From Beta vulgaris subsp. vulgaris (lineage: Eukaryota > Streptophyta > Magnoliopsida > Caryophyllales > Amaranthaceae): a DNA stretch of 64,000 nt. Under the pieces are notes generated by a model. It did not search any database. It saw only the letters and a list, made by a program, of their open reading frames with translations, and was not told the DNA's origin. Of the stretch, positions 11,731-24,587 are shown one piece after another. Within the stretch, counting starts at the first letter, position 1, and the number at the start of each line of letters is the position of its first letter. The position numbers and the translations under genes are program-made. Location of the stretch: positions 41,959,492 to 42,023,491 of the forward strand of contig NC_079203.1 of assembly GCF_026745355.1 (NCBI RefSeq), read 5' to 3'.

Positions 11731-14005
11731 TTTCCTGCTCTGGGTGTTTGAGCACCACACCTCAAGAACCAACCCGGTCTCATTATTAATTTACCTCAAG
11801 AGCAATCAAGATCAGTGACCTTTATAGTGCCTCCGGTGCCCAGGATTGCACGAAAGGAAAAAGGTTATGCTGCAGCTGCGAAAAATGTGGCATATAGTTA
11901 GTGATGCGAGAAGTTATCTACGCGCAGAAGGGTGTGGATGCACGGAGGTTTGGGGAACGAAGGAGAAATGGTATCAGGCTACGAGACGACGGCTCACATT
12001 AGATTTCTACGAGGAACAACTCAAAGAGAAAAAGGAGGAACGAGAGAAAAAAGGGAGGAAATGTAGGTGGGAGGTGGCGGCAGTTTGGACAAGGTGCGAA
12101 TAATTTCGATTAGATCTCGAGTTTCAGGATTGGAGGAGGGGATAGGGTTGTTTTTGGGGATGGAGAAGGAAAGAAGGTGGTTTCTAGTGGGTTGGGTGGG
12201 ATGGGGTAGTCTCCGGTGGGTTGGATCGGAGTGGGGGAAGAGGGTGAAAGTGGTTGGGTGGTGGTGGTGGTCTAGCTGGAGGGAGAACAAGAAACAGGAG
12301 GAAGAAAAGGAAGGGGGTGAGAGAAAACATAAAAAAAGTTATTTTTTAAAATTAATTAAGGTTACAATTAGCTAGTTGAGGGTTCATTATGAGATTTAAG
12401 GAATATCATAATTACCCTTAATAACTAATGGAGTTGATTTTCGTTAGTCATTAAGGGCATTCTAGACAATTTCTCTTAACTCGGGGACATATGGTGATTT
12501 TTTAAACAATGATAGTATTTCGTGAAAAATCTGTTATATTTATATGTAATTAGAAATATTAACATTTAAAGAAACATCTTCGCAAATGTGAGAAAAAACG
12601 AAATACTGCAATTAAAACAACAAAGGAAACAAATAATAACGACCAAATGCTATGTAATTATTTTTATCTTTGATATAATGAAATCAATAAAATAAATGAA
12701 TTATATGTACGTATTGCACAATATTGTACATCTTTTTCCAATCATCTATTGACTTTGAAATTGTTATTGAGTGAACCTACTTTTTTAATGGTTTTGTTCT
12801 AAGCGTTGAAAGAAATACAGGGAGATTTGTATAAAGTTATAAGCAATCATCCGCAAAAGTTTGATTCCCTACACGAAGTTCAAATGTTTCTTTTAAATTT
12901 GCTTCTTGTTATCTTAATCATTTTGTTAAAAAATACACCATTTTTTTTTCTGTTAGTGCTAAAAGAGAGTAAAGAAACCTTGAATGGATTTGATGTAAAA
13001 TAACTTATTCTTCATTAAGTATTATAAAATATAGTCAGTTTTTATTTGATATATTCAGTTTATATTAGATATGATTAGTTCTTTATATAGTCGATAATTG
13101 AATGTGATATAAAATACCCTTTTTATGGTCAGTTTTAGCACGATACAATCAGTTTTTTTAATATATATATGGTTAGCTGTTGTATGATATAGTTTATGCT
13201 CTCCGATATAGTCAGTTTTGTGTAATATAGTCAATATGAGTTAATAATAAGATATTGTGAATCCGGTTCACCTAAGACTTTTTAGAGAGACATTTTTTTT
13301 GAGTCAATGTTAAATACTTTAATTTTTCGAAAATACTATTTAAAATAAATATATGAATTAATGATTTAAATTTATTAGGGGGATGTACGAAGAAGAAATT
13401 CTATAATACTTCTTGTTTCTTGTGAATTCCAAGTTTTTTAAAGTAAAAAAAAGAGACTATTTTTGTCTTTAGTGCTAAAAGAAAGACCATTTGTAGATAT
13501 GACAAAAGTAATAATCAAGATTATGTTGAAAGCTAGCAATCATCCGCAAAAAAAATTGATTCCCTACAATCGGTACTAATTTGGTAATAATTTAGTGCTA
13601 AAAGAACGACCATTTGTAGATATGACAAAAGTAGTAGTCAAACATAAATTGATGTAAGGAGTTAAAACAAATTTGGTTAAATTATGCTTTTAAGTTTTTT
13701 CTTTCTTTCTTTTTTCTTTAGGAAAAAAGAAGACTCGTAACATGCTGATAAGTCTTCATTTGTTAAATACACTAACTACCACAAGTCTACAATCAACTAA
13801 CTAGTATTTATTAAATATACCAACGACTTTGTAATCGATAATATTTTTTTCAAATATAATATTAATTCATTAATAAAAGAGTCGTCATATGAAATTAATC
13901 ATAGAAATCAATACTAGTAGCTATTTTATTAGTTTTTTAAGGATCTTCCTATACAATGTATCCATAAAATCCAAAGTAATAAAGAAGAAATAGTGTGTCA
14001 GTGAG

Positions 14006-14443
14006 TAGAGCTGGCCATGGGCCGGGCCGACACGAGGGCCGGCATGGCACGGCACGATTTGAGCCCGGCCTAGCACGAGCCCGCTATGAGCACGGCACGG
14101 CACGCCGGCACGAGTGGCGGGCCGTGGGCCATGTATGAACAACATTATAAAAGTGTGGCACGAACCCGACACGAGCACGACGGGTCGGCCCACAAGTTGG
14201 CACGCTTATTTTGGTTTAAATTTTATAATATAAATTAAAATTTGTATAAGGCATGATGGCACGGCACGAGCCGGCCCGACACGACACGTGGGACGGATCG
14301 TGCATGAGCCTTAGATTTTACAACTTGGCACGAGCCCGGTACGACACGAGCATTTCTTGACCCGTTTTGACACGGCATGTTGTGGCACGAGGCACGCGGG
14401 CTTGGCACGTAGGCCGTCCCGGCACGGCCCGTGGCCACCTCTA
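14006..14443. mobile_element. hAT-type MITE, 438 bp, TSD TCAGTGAG
   Basis: Terminal inverted repeats are TAGAGCTGGCCATGGGCC at the left and, inverted, TAGAGGTGGCCACGGGCC at the right. The exact 8-bp duplication TCAGTGAG lies at 13998-14005 and 14444-14451. The interior is built from GGCACGRCACGA-type motifs on both strands. The paralogous site in unit 2 near 19693 (GTGTGTAAGTGGGTTC) is empty, which confirms the borders and shows that the insertion came after the duplication. It has no coding capacity. Confidence 0.93.
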
Positions 14444-15227
14444 TCAGTGAGTTCTTTTTATATATCCAAATAGAAGAGATAGAATTTTGTGAGTCCAATA
14501 AATAATGTAAATTAGTGTGAACATGGACCAAAAATCTGCCAATAATTAAGGAATAAAGAAATGAAGGACCATAATAAAAAGTAATGAAAAGGCTTATGTG
14601 AGAACGTCTCAATCCAAGACATGACAGACACAAGTATCAGTTTAAGCCTAACATCCATCGATTATGCCCATAAATTGATAGTCCATCAATTGATAACAGG
14701 ACCTCGTTTCATTCATTCTAAATGATTGAGATGCGTCTTATGCAAGACCTCTTTGATATAGTAAAAGTAGCTAGGAAGACCTTTAAGAAACATATTTAAG
14801 TGTGAACTAGGAAGATTCGTAAGAAAACATAAGTAAATTTCTAAATTGGGATAACCACGACCGTTCTAGATGGGATAACACTTTCTCATAGCTATTTCAC
14901 ATCCTTGTTTGATGCAATCTTCCACGAAGGGGTCTAAAATCTTTTATTAATAAATCAGTTTTTTTCACAGCTAAAAAATTTAGCAGACTACTAGTTGCTC
15001 GATCAGGACCCTAGCTTTATTGCGAGCCAAAACCTTGAAATGATCATTGAGGTGAGACTCAATGTAGCGAAAGCAAAGTAAACTCCAGTGGTGGACTGTT
15101 TTCCAGATTCCAATCCCAAAACACAAAAAGGGATATCATCTTAACTTGATTTTATAATAGTAGATTCGTCTTCACGCTAAAGTGAAAATCAATTTCTATT
15201 CATTGGCGGGGCATTAATCGAAACTTC

Positions 15228-15600
15228 AAGTTGAGTCTATGCTATGGAGGTGGCAAGCCTATACTTGAAGGCTATAATGACGCAAACATGGCAGGTGATC
15301 TTGATAATAGAAAGTATACCTCAGTTTATGTGTTCACCTTTTCAGGGGCAGCCATATCATTGCAATCCAAACTACAAAAATGTGTAGCATTGTCTACAAC
15401 TGAGGCAGAGTTTATTGCAGCAGTGGAAGAGAACAAGGAGATGCTTTGGCTTAAGAGGTTCCTTTGAGAGTTGGGTTTGAAGCAAGGAGAGTATGTAGTG
15501 CTTTGTGATAGTCAAAGTGCTATGGATTTGAGCAAGAATGCAATGTATCATGCTCGTACCAAGCATATTGATTTGAAACTGAGGAAAGACAATTCTTCGA
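15228..15600 (+). pseudogene. Copia RNase H remnant, duplicated copy
   Basis: Paralogue of the 10413-10876 relic: YNDANMAGDLDNRK, LSTTEAEFIAAVEE and LCDSQSAMDLSKN in shifted frames, then a deletion removing HIDVRYH and what follows. It is broken. It supports the duplication and has no function of its own. Confidence 0.85.
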
Positions 15601-18586
15601 CGCAAGCTTGATGTTTGCAGCACGCTTGCGGGAATGAGTTTCAAGTAATGATTGAAGTGTGTTGGTCTTCCCCGTGTTGGGTTGGAGGGGGAGATTGTTG
15701 AGGTATCCAGCCCAATTTTCAATATTCTTATATTGCTTTTGGACACATGCACTGTGGGATTCTGTAGCGGACATGTTATGTCTTAATTTTGGGTCCATTT
15801 TTAGCATGGGCTTTGTGGCTTCTTGAGTAAGCTTTGGTGGTAACCATTAGAAGAAAAATAAGGGGACTAAGTGTGAGAAGCAGCAGTTGAATGGACACAC
15901 ACAAAATTGCGAAAACACTAGAGAGAGAGGAGAGTGTATAGGTTCGAAGTTTTCAGGGATGCCTTCAGAAAATCGCTCATTGCTGGAAATTCCACAGTTG
16001 GATCATCTGAAATTTTGACAACTTATTCCTGACATCAAGGGCTTCATTTTGGAAGGTTGGATCGTCGATTTGGTCGAAATTGTCTCTTGACAGCAGGGCT
16101 ATTTTTGGGTGAATTCTACTCCTTTTGTTCTCTATTTTTGATCTCTTATTGTTCTTGTTGTCGGTGGGTGTATGAATCCTTTGTAAACTAATTTGAGATT
16201 CTTTTTGCTTCAATTTTATCAATGAGAGAAGTTAGGGTGGACTCCTCAATGTTAGTCGCGTGGTTTTTATCCTTCACATTGAAGGGATTTTCCATGTAAA
16301 AATATTGTGTTTTGATTGTCATCGTTTCTTCCTATTATTACTGGTATTATTGTTGTTTTGTTATTGTATAGTTTCTGATTTTATATGGTAATTTGGTTGT
16401 GTGACAATTTGGGTTGATTGGTTTGAATTGTTGGTTGATTGTCTTGTGTTGTGTGACATTGCGAGTGTCGTATTGACCCCTTCAGATCCCTACATTTCAT
16501 TCTCTGGCTGTTCGAGCACCAACCTCAAGAACCAACCCGGTCTCATTACTAATTCACCTCAAGAGCAATCAAGATCAGTGATCTTTTCGGTGCCTCCGGT
16601 GCCTAGGATTTCAGGAAAAGAAAAAGGTTATGCTACAACTGCGAAATATGTGGCATAGTCAGTGATGCGATAGAGGAGTTATCTGTGTGCAGAAGGGTGT
16701 GGATGCACGAAGGTTTGGGGAAGGAGAAATGGTGTCAAGCTATGTGACGACGGCTCACATTAGGTTTCTACGAGGAACAACTCAAAGAGAAACAGGAGGA
16801 AAGAGGGAAAAAGGGAGGAGTTGTAGGTGGGAGGTGGCGGCAGTTGGGGCAAGGTGCCGAAGAATTTTTATTAGATCTCGGGTTTCAGGATTGGAGGAGG
16901 AGGATGAGGTTGTTTTTGGGGCTAATGAAGGAAAGAAGTTGGTTTCCAGTGGGTTGGAGTGGGGGAAGAGGGAGAAAGTGGTTGGGTGGTGGTGGTCGTC
17001 TAGGTGGAGGGAGAAAAAGAAACAGGAGGAAGAAAAAGGAGGGGGGGGGGGTTTGAGAGAAAACATAAAAAAAGTTATTTTTTAAAATTAATTAAGGTTA
17101 CATATGTTAATCAGCTAGTTAAGGGTTCATTATGAGATTTAAGGGATATAACAGAATTACCCCTTAATGACTAATGGAGTTGATTTTTGTTAGTCATTAA
17201 GGCATTCTGGACAATTTCTCTTAATTCGGTGGTACATGGTGCTTTTTTAGATAATGGGGATATTTCGTGAAAAATATGTTATATTTATATGCAATTAGAG
17301 ATATTAATATTCATAGAAATATTTTCGCAAATGTAAGAAAAAACGAAATAATGCAATTAAAACAACAAAGGAAACATATAATAACGAAAAACGAAATAAT
17401 GCAATTAAAACAACAAAGGAAACATATAATAACGACCCAAAGCTATGTAATTTTTTATCTTTGATATAATGAAATCAATACAATAAATGAATTATATGTA
17501 CGTGTTGCACAATATTGTATATCTTTTTCCAATCATCTATTGACTGTGAAATTGTTATTATGTGAACCTACTTTTTTTCAAATGGTTTTGTTCTAAGCGT
17601 TGAAAGAAGTATAGGGAGATTTGTATGAAGTTATAAGCAATCATCCGCAAAAGTTTGATTCCCTACACGAGTACGTTCAAAGGTTTCTTTTAAAATTGCT
17701 TCTTGTTATCTTAATTATTTTGTTAAAAATTACACCATTGTTTTATTTTTTTCGTTAATGTTAAAAGAGAGTAAAGAAACCTTGAATGGAGTTGTTGCAA
17801 AATAACTTATTGTGCATTAAGTATTATAAAATATAGTGAGTTTTTATTTGATATAGTCAATTTATAGATATGGTTAGTTTTTTATATAGTCAATAATTGA
17901 ATGTGATATAAAACACCCTTTTTTTATAATAGTCAGTTATTTTCGCACGATACGATCAGTTCTTTTAATATATATAGTTAGCTGTTGTATGATATAGTTT
18001 ATGTTTTCCGATATAATCAGTTTTGTGTAATATAGTCAATATGAGTTAATAATAAGATATTGTGAATCCGGTCACCTAAGACTTTCTGGAGAGACCTTTT
18101 GTTTGAGTCAATTCTAAATACTTTAATTTTTCAAAAATACTATTGAAAACAATTATATGAATTATGATTTAAATTTATTAGGGGGCTGTACGAAGAAGTA
18201 ATTCTATAATACTCCTTGTTTCTTGTGAATTCCAAGTTTTTTAAAGGAAAAAACAAGACTATTTTTCTGTTTAGTGCTAAAAGAAAGACCATTTGTAGAT
18301 ATGACAAAAGTAATAATCAAGATTATGTTGAAAGCTAGCTATCATCCGCAAAAAAAATTGATTCCCTACAGTGGGTACTAATTTGGTAATAATTTAGTGG
18401 TAAAAGAAAGACCATTTGTAGGTATGACAAAAGTAATAGTCAGACATAAATTGATGTAAGGAGTTAAAACAAACTTGGTGTTGTTAAATTATGCTTTTAA
18501 GTTTTTGTTCTTCCTTTTTTCTTTAGGAAAAAAGAAGACTCGTAACATGCTGATAAGTCTTCATTTGTTAAATAGACTAACTACTA

Positions 18587-19730
18587 CAAGTCTACAATCA
18601 ACTAACTAGTATTTATTAAATATACCAACTACTTTGTAATCGACAGTAGTTTTTTTAAATATAATATCAATTAATGAAAGAGTCATACAAAATTAATCAT
18701 AGAAATCAATACTAGTAGCTATTTCATCCATTTTTTAAAGATTGTCCTATGTAATGTATCGATAAATCCAAAGTAATAAAGAAGAAAGAGTGTGTAGGTG
18801 GGTTTTTTTTTATTTATCTAAATAGAAGAGATAGAGTCATACCCTAGTCCGCTCCGATCCGAATGAAAAAATTCGAGTCGACTCCGACAAAAAAGTAATC
18901 CGACTCCGACTCCGTTTAAAAAATCCGACTCCGAGTCGGAGGAGGGTCGGAGTCGGATCTCATAAAATAATCCGACATCCGAATCTGACTCCGACTCCGA
19001 CTTTGAGTCAATCAATCCTTTTTTCTTTTTTATGTTAATGTATTATTTATGTATAAACTGACTTCGACTTCAGCCAATTATATTATATATGATTTTCCCA
19101 TTGAAGAAATGATTATTAAAAATAATAGTAATATTTAGATTATTTGTACTATATAAAATTTTCATATGATTATTAGAATAAATTGTAATGATTAGATTAT
19201 TGTATTATAAAAGACTTTTCTATTACAAAAAATAATGGGCAAAAAATAAGTCGGATCAGATTCGGAGCTGGATGTTCGGATTTTAAGTTAGATGATCGAA
19301 TTTTAAGTCGGATCGGATTCAGAGAGTCGGATGTTCGGATTTTAAGTCGGGTCAGAGTCGGATTTTCGGAGTCGGGTGTCGGAGTCAGAGTCGGACTCAG
19401 CTTTAAAATCCGGCTTCTCATAGGGTCGCAGTCGGATTATGTATAATCCGGTCCAAATCCGACCCATTGCCATCCCGAACGACAAGTCTACAACCAACTG
19501 ACTAGTATTATTTAAATATACCAACTACTTTGTAATAGACAAATAGTTTTTTAAAATATAATATTAGTTCATTAATGAAAGAGTCATACGAAATTGATCA
19601 TAGAAATCAATACTTGTAGCTACATTTTAAGGATCTTTCTATATAATGTATCCATAAAATTCAAAGTAATAAGGAAGAAAGAGTGTGTAAGTGGGTTCTT
19701 TTTATTTATCCAAATAGAAGAGATAGAATT
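18587..19730. repeat. 245-bp direct repeat flanking a hAT-like insert
   Basis: 18587-18835 and 19483-19730 are near copies (shared ACAAGTCTACAA, TATACCAACTACTTTGTAAT, GTGTGTA.GTGGGTT and AATAGAAGAGATAGA). Unit 1 has this stretch only once, around 13780-14480. The two copies directly abut the element at 18836-19481. Confidence 0.75.
18836..19481. mobile_element. hAT-like non-autonomous element with GAGTCGGA motifs
   Basis: The body consists of a repeated GACTCCGA/GGAGTCGGA motif on both strands around an AT-rich centre. The right end, inverted, reads TCGGGATGGCAATGGGTCGG, close to hAT MITE termini. The left end (near TAGAGTCATACCCTAGTCCG) matches poorly and no 8-bp duplication is visible; the flanks are instead the long duplicated segments. 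Confidence 0.55.
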
Positions 19731-20526
19731 TTGTGAGTCCAATAAATAAGGTAAATTAGTGTGAACATGGATCAAAACTTTGCCAATAATAAGGAATAAA
19801 GTAATGAAGGACCACAAAGAACAATGATGAAAAGGCTTATGTGAGAACGTCTCAATCCAAGACATGACAGACACATGTATCAGTTTAAGCCTAACATCCA
19901 TCAATTATGCCCATAAATTGATAGTCCGTCAACTGATAATAGGGGCTCGTTTCATTCATTCTAAATGACTGAGATGCGTCTCACGCAAGACCGCTTTGAT
20001 ATAGTAGAAGTAGCTAGGAAGACCTTTAAGAAACATATTTAAGTGTGAACTAGGAAGATCCGTAAGAAAACATAAGTGAATTTCTAAATTGGGAAAACCA
20101 CGACCGTTGTAGATGAGATAACACTTTCGCATAGCTATTTCACATCCTTGTTTGATACAATCTTCCACGAAGGGGTCTAAAATCTTTTATTAATAAATAA
20201 ATTTTTTTCGAAGCTAAAAAATTTAGCAAACTACTTGTTACTCGATCAAAACTCTAGCTTTATTAGGAGCCAAAACCTTGAAATGATCGTAGAGGTGAGA
20301 CTCAATGTAGCGAAAGCAAAGTGAACTCCAGTGGTGGACTGTTTTCCTAATCTCAATCCCAAACACAAAAATGGATATCATCTTAGCTTGATTCTATAAT
20401 AGCAGATTCGTCTTCACGCTAAAATGAAAATCAATTCCTATTCATTGGCAAGGCATGAACCAAACACTACTACAAAATCAATGATTTGCGTCAGACCTGG
20501 GACCCCCATTTGCGTCGTACTTTGGT

Positions 20527-20709
20527 CCGACGCCACATGTCTCGACGCAAATATAGGAGACATAATCTGCGTTGGATGAGGACACGACGCACATTTTCTG
20601 CTATTTGCGTCTGTGCGTCGGTACGACGCCACATGTCTCGACACAAATATAGGAGACATAATCTGCGTTGGATGAGGACACGTCGCACATTTTGCGCTAT
20701 TTGCGTCGG
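20527..20709. repeat. Subterminal tandem repeat of the CACTA end
   Basis: Two copies of about 90 bp (20527-20621 and 20622-20709). Each holds ACGACGCCACATGTCTCGAC, an ATAGGAGACATAATCTGCG block and TATTTGCGTC. Such inverted and direct TTGCGTCG motifs near the end resemble CACTA transposase-binding repeats. The open frames across them are a by-product of the repeats. Confidence 0.7.
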
Positions 20710-20901
20710 ATATTACTCCACGTCCGACACACATGTTATTTCGCCAACACCATCCAACAGTCATTTGCGGTGCCATTTGCGCCGTACATTGGAAGTTTGG
20801 TACCTAATATTGCATTTTTGCGTAAACAACAAAATAGATCCAGAAATTCAGAAATCAGATTGTGCTATAAACAACAACATGCATTTTTGCTAGTAAGGTA
20901 A

Positions 20902-21751
20902 TTAAACAAATTTATATTGATAATAGATCCAAACCAGTATCATAAATTTACAATGAGAAAAAAATAGGAAGTGGTGTTTTTACAATACTAATTACAAAAA
21001 AATACAAAATACAAAAAGTAAAAAAGAGAAAATTACAGAAAATAATATAGAGAACATTATAGAAAATAAAACAGAAAAATTTATAGAATTTCCATATTGA
21101 ATTTTTACATTTTACGAGTGATAAGATGAAAAATTGAAAAATTCTAAAACTTAGACATAATTCTTCAAATTTCAACACTTACATGAACAAAGAATAAAAA
21201 CAATAAGAAAACCCCCAATTCGAGCAAATCTAAATTTGAAAAATCTCCCTCGCAAGTCTTTGGTGGAGAATGAAATTGGAACAAACAAACGATGATGGCT
21301 TCTTGGTGGTGCTTCGAGTGGGTTGAGAAATTCATGCCCCATACTCCTTCTCTGTAGGCACGAAAAATTCAACCTACAATTCCATAGCAAGGTAACAACA
21401 AAAATATCTAATAACTTATGAATCTTTTCATTCAAAAGATTTTAAGTTACTAGATTTCTATTAAATGTGCCATATTGTAAAATCATGTGTGTATATAATA
21501 TTTTGACAATGTTAAGGCTCAATAATATTGTATTCACAAGATAAAATATAAATTAATAAAATAATATTTTTGGTTTATTTTTTTCAAAATAAAACTATAC
21601 AAACACCCAAATATTTGGTATTATAAAAAAATAGAATACAACAATAGAAAAACCTAATGATCACACCATATTAATATGCAAGTAAAATAATCTAATAATA
21701 TATTTAGAGCAAGTAAAATAACGAGTTTTGTTTAAATACACATGGTACGGT
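20902..21751. other. AT-rich CACTA interior, no gene seen
   Basis: Low-complexity A-rich sequence (20960-21160), then nondescript AT-rich DNA up to the BAHD pseudogene's stop codon. Minus-strand open frames here have no recognisable domain. Confidence 0.4.
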
Positions 21752-22322
21752 TCATTCAATGGGGTAACTCATATATTCTTGAAATTTTTGCTTAGCTTGC
21801 AACGACACTCCTACAACAACAGATCCATCATCTTTATAGGGAGTAATCATAAAATCACCATCACCAGCACAGACTATATAGGAGGACCCATGTGAATCTC
21901 CTTTCCCGATCCAAAATCAATGCTACGCCCCATGAGATTTAACCAACTCATAACAAGTACATTTTGTTCACCATATGAAGGGCCACGTATTTTTCCTCGA
22001 TCATCAATGTATTGATACTTGCTTACACTTTTTTGATTTTTATAGAACTCAATAGTTTCCAATACATACTCTTTGTTCACCTTAGTCGTTGCTTCTCTTA
22101 TTTTACTACAAGCATAGCTTAAAGGTTTTGAGATGAGCTCCCCTACACAACTTGATATCTCAATATCAATAATAGCATTGCCAAAGTACCTGCATTTTTA
22201 TATTGTATGTATGTGAGAAAGTTTACATATAAATTACTATAAATAATAATTTTTACAAATTTGTTTCAATGTATATTTTTAATATACTGACTTCTTTTAT
22301 CTTCTACTAATAAATTGTTAAA

Positions 22323-22327
22323 GATAT
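22323..22327. repeat. Target-site duplication GATAT, left copy
   Basis: GATAT directly before the 5' LTR. The same 5 bp follows the 3' LTR at 39732-39736. Confidence 0.95.
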
Positions 22328-22784
22328 TGTTTGGGCCCCTGATCTGGCCCAATGAAATATCAAAAAGGACCTCTCCTAAGACATAGGTTTCACATACCAA
22401 GGAAGATTCACCAGCTTTTTGGGGGACAAAAGCTTATTACCTTAAAAAGGTGGAGGCTTCCCTAGGTCTTGGGATGCTCCCCTAAAGGGTTTCTTGTCTG
22501 GGAAATCCCCAACAACTATATATACCAACAGTCTCATCAATGAACAGGTATTCAATTCTCACCTAACAAAAACCAGAGCATCTCTCTCTAGACTGGATTA
22601 CTTTCTCTCTCTACCTCAATCTCAACTGACTTGAGCGTCGGAGGGGCTTTCCCGAAAACACCCCCGTGCCAGTTTTTCCTTGTTTTGCAGGATTGGAGAC
22701 TACGAGACTCGGGATTCTAACCTAACTCGGTATTTGACTCTCACCTTAAACATTATTCTTTTGACTAGTTTCTAGGCAGAAACA
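22328..22784 (+). repeat. 5' LTR
   Basis: 457 bp, TGTTTGGGCCCC.. to ..AGGCAGAAACA. A TATA box (TATATATA) lies at 22517-22524, so transcription would start about 30 bp downstream. Confidence 0.95.
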
Positions 22785-22806
22785 GTTTAGCGCCGTCTGT
22801 GGGGAT
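22785..22806 (+). promoter_or_regulatory. Primer-binding site region
   Basis: Directly after the 5' LTR the sequence GCGCCGTCTGTGGGGA occurs. This is the text common at the tRNA primer site of plant gypsy elements. I do not assign the tRNA species. Confidence 0.7.
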
Positions 22807-22838
22807 ACTACTTCTCAAAGTCACGTACCGAGAGCAAC

Positions 22839-24580
22839 ATGGCATCCTGAAGGAAAACCACCCGAGGCTCACTGTCTCGTCAACCCACACCTCTCCAGTC
22901 TCACCAACCCAATGTCTTGGTCGAATCCCTGGCCATAGACGACGAGGGGTCGACCCCCCGTAACGATGAGCATTCTGCTCCCCGAGATGATCCTATGCCG
23001 GTCACGATGGCGGACATTGAACGGATTGCCCGACAGTTGAACGAAAACATGCAGAGGAGTTTGCAGGAGCTCATATCCGGGATCCCCCAGCTCAATCAAG
23101 GGGAGCCCCGAGAGCTGACCAGGGCAGAACCTCGTGGCAGGGATAATCCTCAAACTACGTTCCAACTAGCGAGCAACGAGGGTAGGAGAGAGATCCCGAC
23201 AGGCTCACTCTCAGAGGACACAGAACTCGGATGCTAGGCGTATCATTGAGGAGAATCGGAGGCGCAGAGCGGAGCAGGACGCTCGCATCCTCTTAAACAA
23301 GAAGAGAGAAGAAAGGGAAAGGACGCACCGTGAGGAGCAGGCTCACTCTCAGACCCCGAGGAGGGAACGGGAGAAGTCTCCTGTCCGGTCCAAGAGGACG
23401 AGGCAGGAGGACGAAGCGGACTCAGGGCCCCCTCGGAACAAGGCCAACACCTTGATCAATCGGGGAGTCCTCAACTTCATGACCCCTTCAGTCGGGAGAT
23501 CATGGAGGTACCTAACCCGGGAAAGGTGAAGGTCCCCACCATTGAGCAGTACTCGGGCAGTAGTGATCCCGAGGATCATATGGCCGCATACAAGGCTCAG
23601 ATGAGTGTACAGACGGGATGTGAGGCCACCTGGTGCCGTTACTTCCCGACGACCCTCAAAGGGTTGGCGCTCAGTTGGTTCTCGGGCTTATCACCTGGCA
23701 TCATTACCAACTTCTCGGTTCTAGAGGCATTGTTTCACCAACACTTCATTGCTGGACGTAGGCACAAGAAAACCAGCATCCACCTAATGTCCATCAAGCA
23801 GCAAGAGCACGAGAGCCTTGCAGATTATATTAAGCGATTCAATGAGGAGTCGCTGAAGATTTCAGATCTTCAGGACGGGGTTGCATTCACCGCCCTAATG
23901 TCCGGACACTGGCCTGGAAAATTCAGATGGCCCCTCGCTGAGAACGAGGTCACCACTTTCACCGAGGCCATGAGTCGGGCTCAGAAATTCATCTAAGCCT
24001 CGGATATTTGTAAGCCTGTCGGGGAAAAGGCTAAGAAGAAGAAGGAAGAACTCCCTTACCGGGAACCAAACAAAAGCATGAGGAATCACCAACAGTTGCT
24101 CCCGAGAGCAGTAGATAACGGGAATGATCCACGTTTCAACAGAAATAGGCGGGAAATCTATTTGGATCTTAAGCACAATCGGTATTGCCCATTCCCCCAC
24201 CTATCAGAACTTCCAAAGATAGGCGGGATCAGAGATTATGGTGTGAATACCATCGGGAGTGTGGTCACACTACGAAAGACTGTCGGGAGTTAAAGAAGGC
24301 CTTGGATCACTTGGCTGATCAAGGAAAGTTGAATAGATACATCAAGCATCCCCGAGAAGAGAAGGGGAAGGAGAAAGAAGCAAGAAACGATAGCGACAAC
24401 ACCGACGGGTATGTTGGTGTCATAGCGGGGGGCCATGCCTCGGGAGGATCATCTGGCCGCGCTCGCAAGGCCCACCTTCAAGCAATGACACATCGGGTGT
24501 TGGAAGTGGAGCCCGTAAAGGCGGGGTGCCCGGTAATGACATTCGGGGAGCCTGACCGGCACTTACACACCCCACCACGA
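22839..24580 (+). pseudogene. Retrotransposon gag, frame-broken
   Basis: The first ATG frame (22839) meets a stop after three codons. The gag frame is recovered at 22917-23237 with an acidic/polar N-terminal segment and ADIERIARQLNENMQRSL. The central gag domain is at 23502-23996, with WFSGLSPG, HQHFIAGRRHKKTS and LADYIKRFNEESLKI (retrotrans_gag family). The zinc-knuckle region is at 24185-24400 (CEYHRECGHTTKDC). At least three frameshifts separate these blocks. The product would form the virus-like particle. Confidence 0.88.
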
Positions 24581-24587
24581 TGACCCA

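Larger units (their letters stand above)
10413..15227. repeat. Tandem duplication, unit 1
   Basis: This roughly 4.8-kb block, about 4.4 kb without its 438-bp MITE, is repeated head to tail at 15228-20464. Homology begins at AAGTTGAGT in the copia RNase H and continues through the LTR, a G-rich repeat, AT-rich DNA and the segment about 13920-15220. Because it reaches far beyond the retroelement, this is a segmental duplication and not two independent insertions. Unit 1 has the MITE at 14006. Outside the copia relic I see no gene. Confidence 0.85.
15228..20464. repeat. Tandem duplication, unit 2
   Basis: Second copy of the 10413-15227 block. Unit-specific changes include a deletion of about 46 bp in the RNase H relic (after AAGCATATTGAT), a 31-bp local duplication near 17340-17430, and a hAT-like insertion at 18836 flanked by a duplicated stretch of about 245 bp. 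Homology to unit 1 stops at ..CCAAAC, right where the CACTA-type terminus at 20465 begins. No functional gene seen. Confidence 0.85.

Noticed and set aside
14235..14633. Minus-strand open frame of 132 codons
   Set aside because: It runs through the GGCACGACACGA motif array of a MITE; the protein is low-complexity and crosses the insertion border.
10917..16560. Two independent copia insertions
   Set aside because: Homology extends kilobases beyond the LTR into unrelated DNA, so segmental duplication explains both copies.
20438..20901. Several open frames of 65-135 codons
   Set aside because: They are produced by the tandem CACTA subterminal repeats; no domain and no conserved start.
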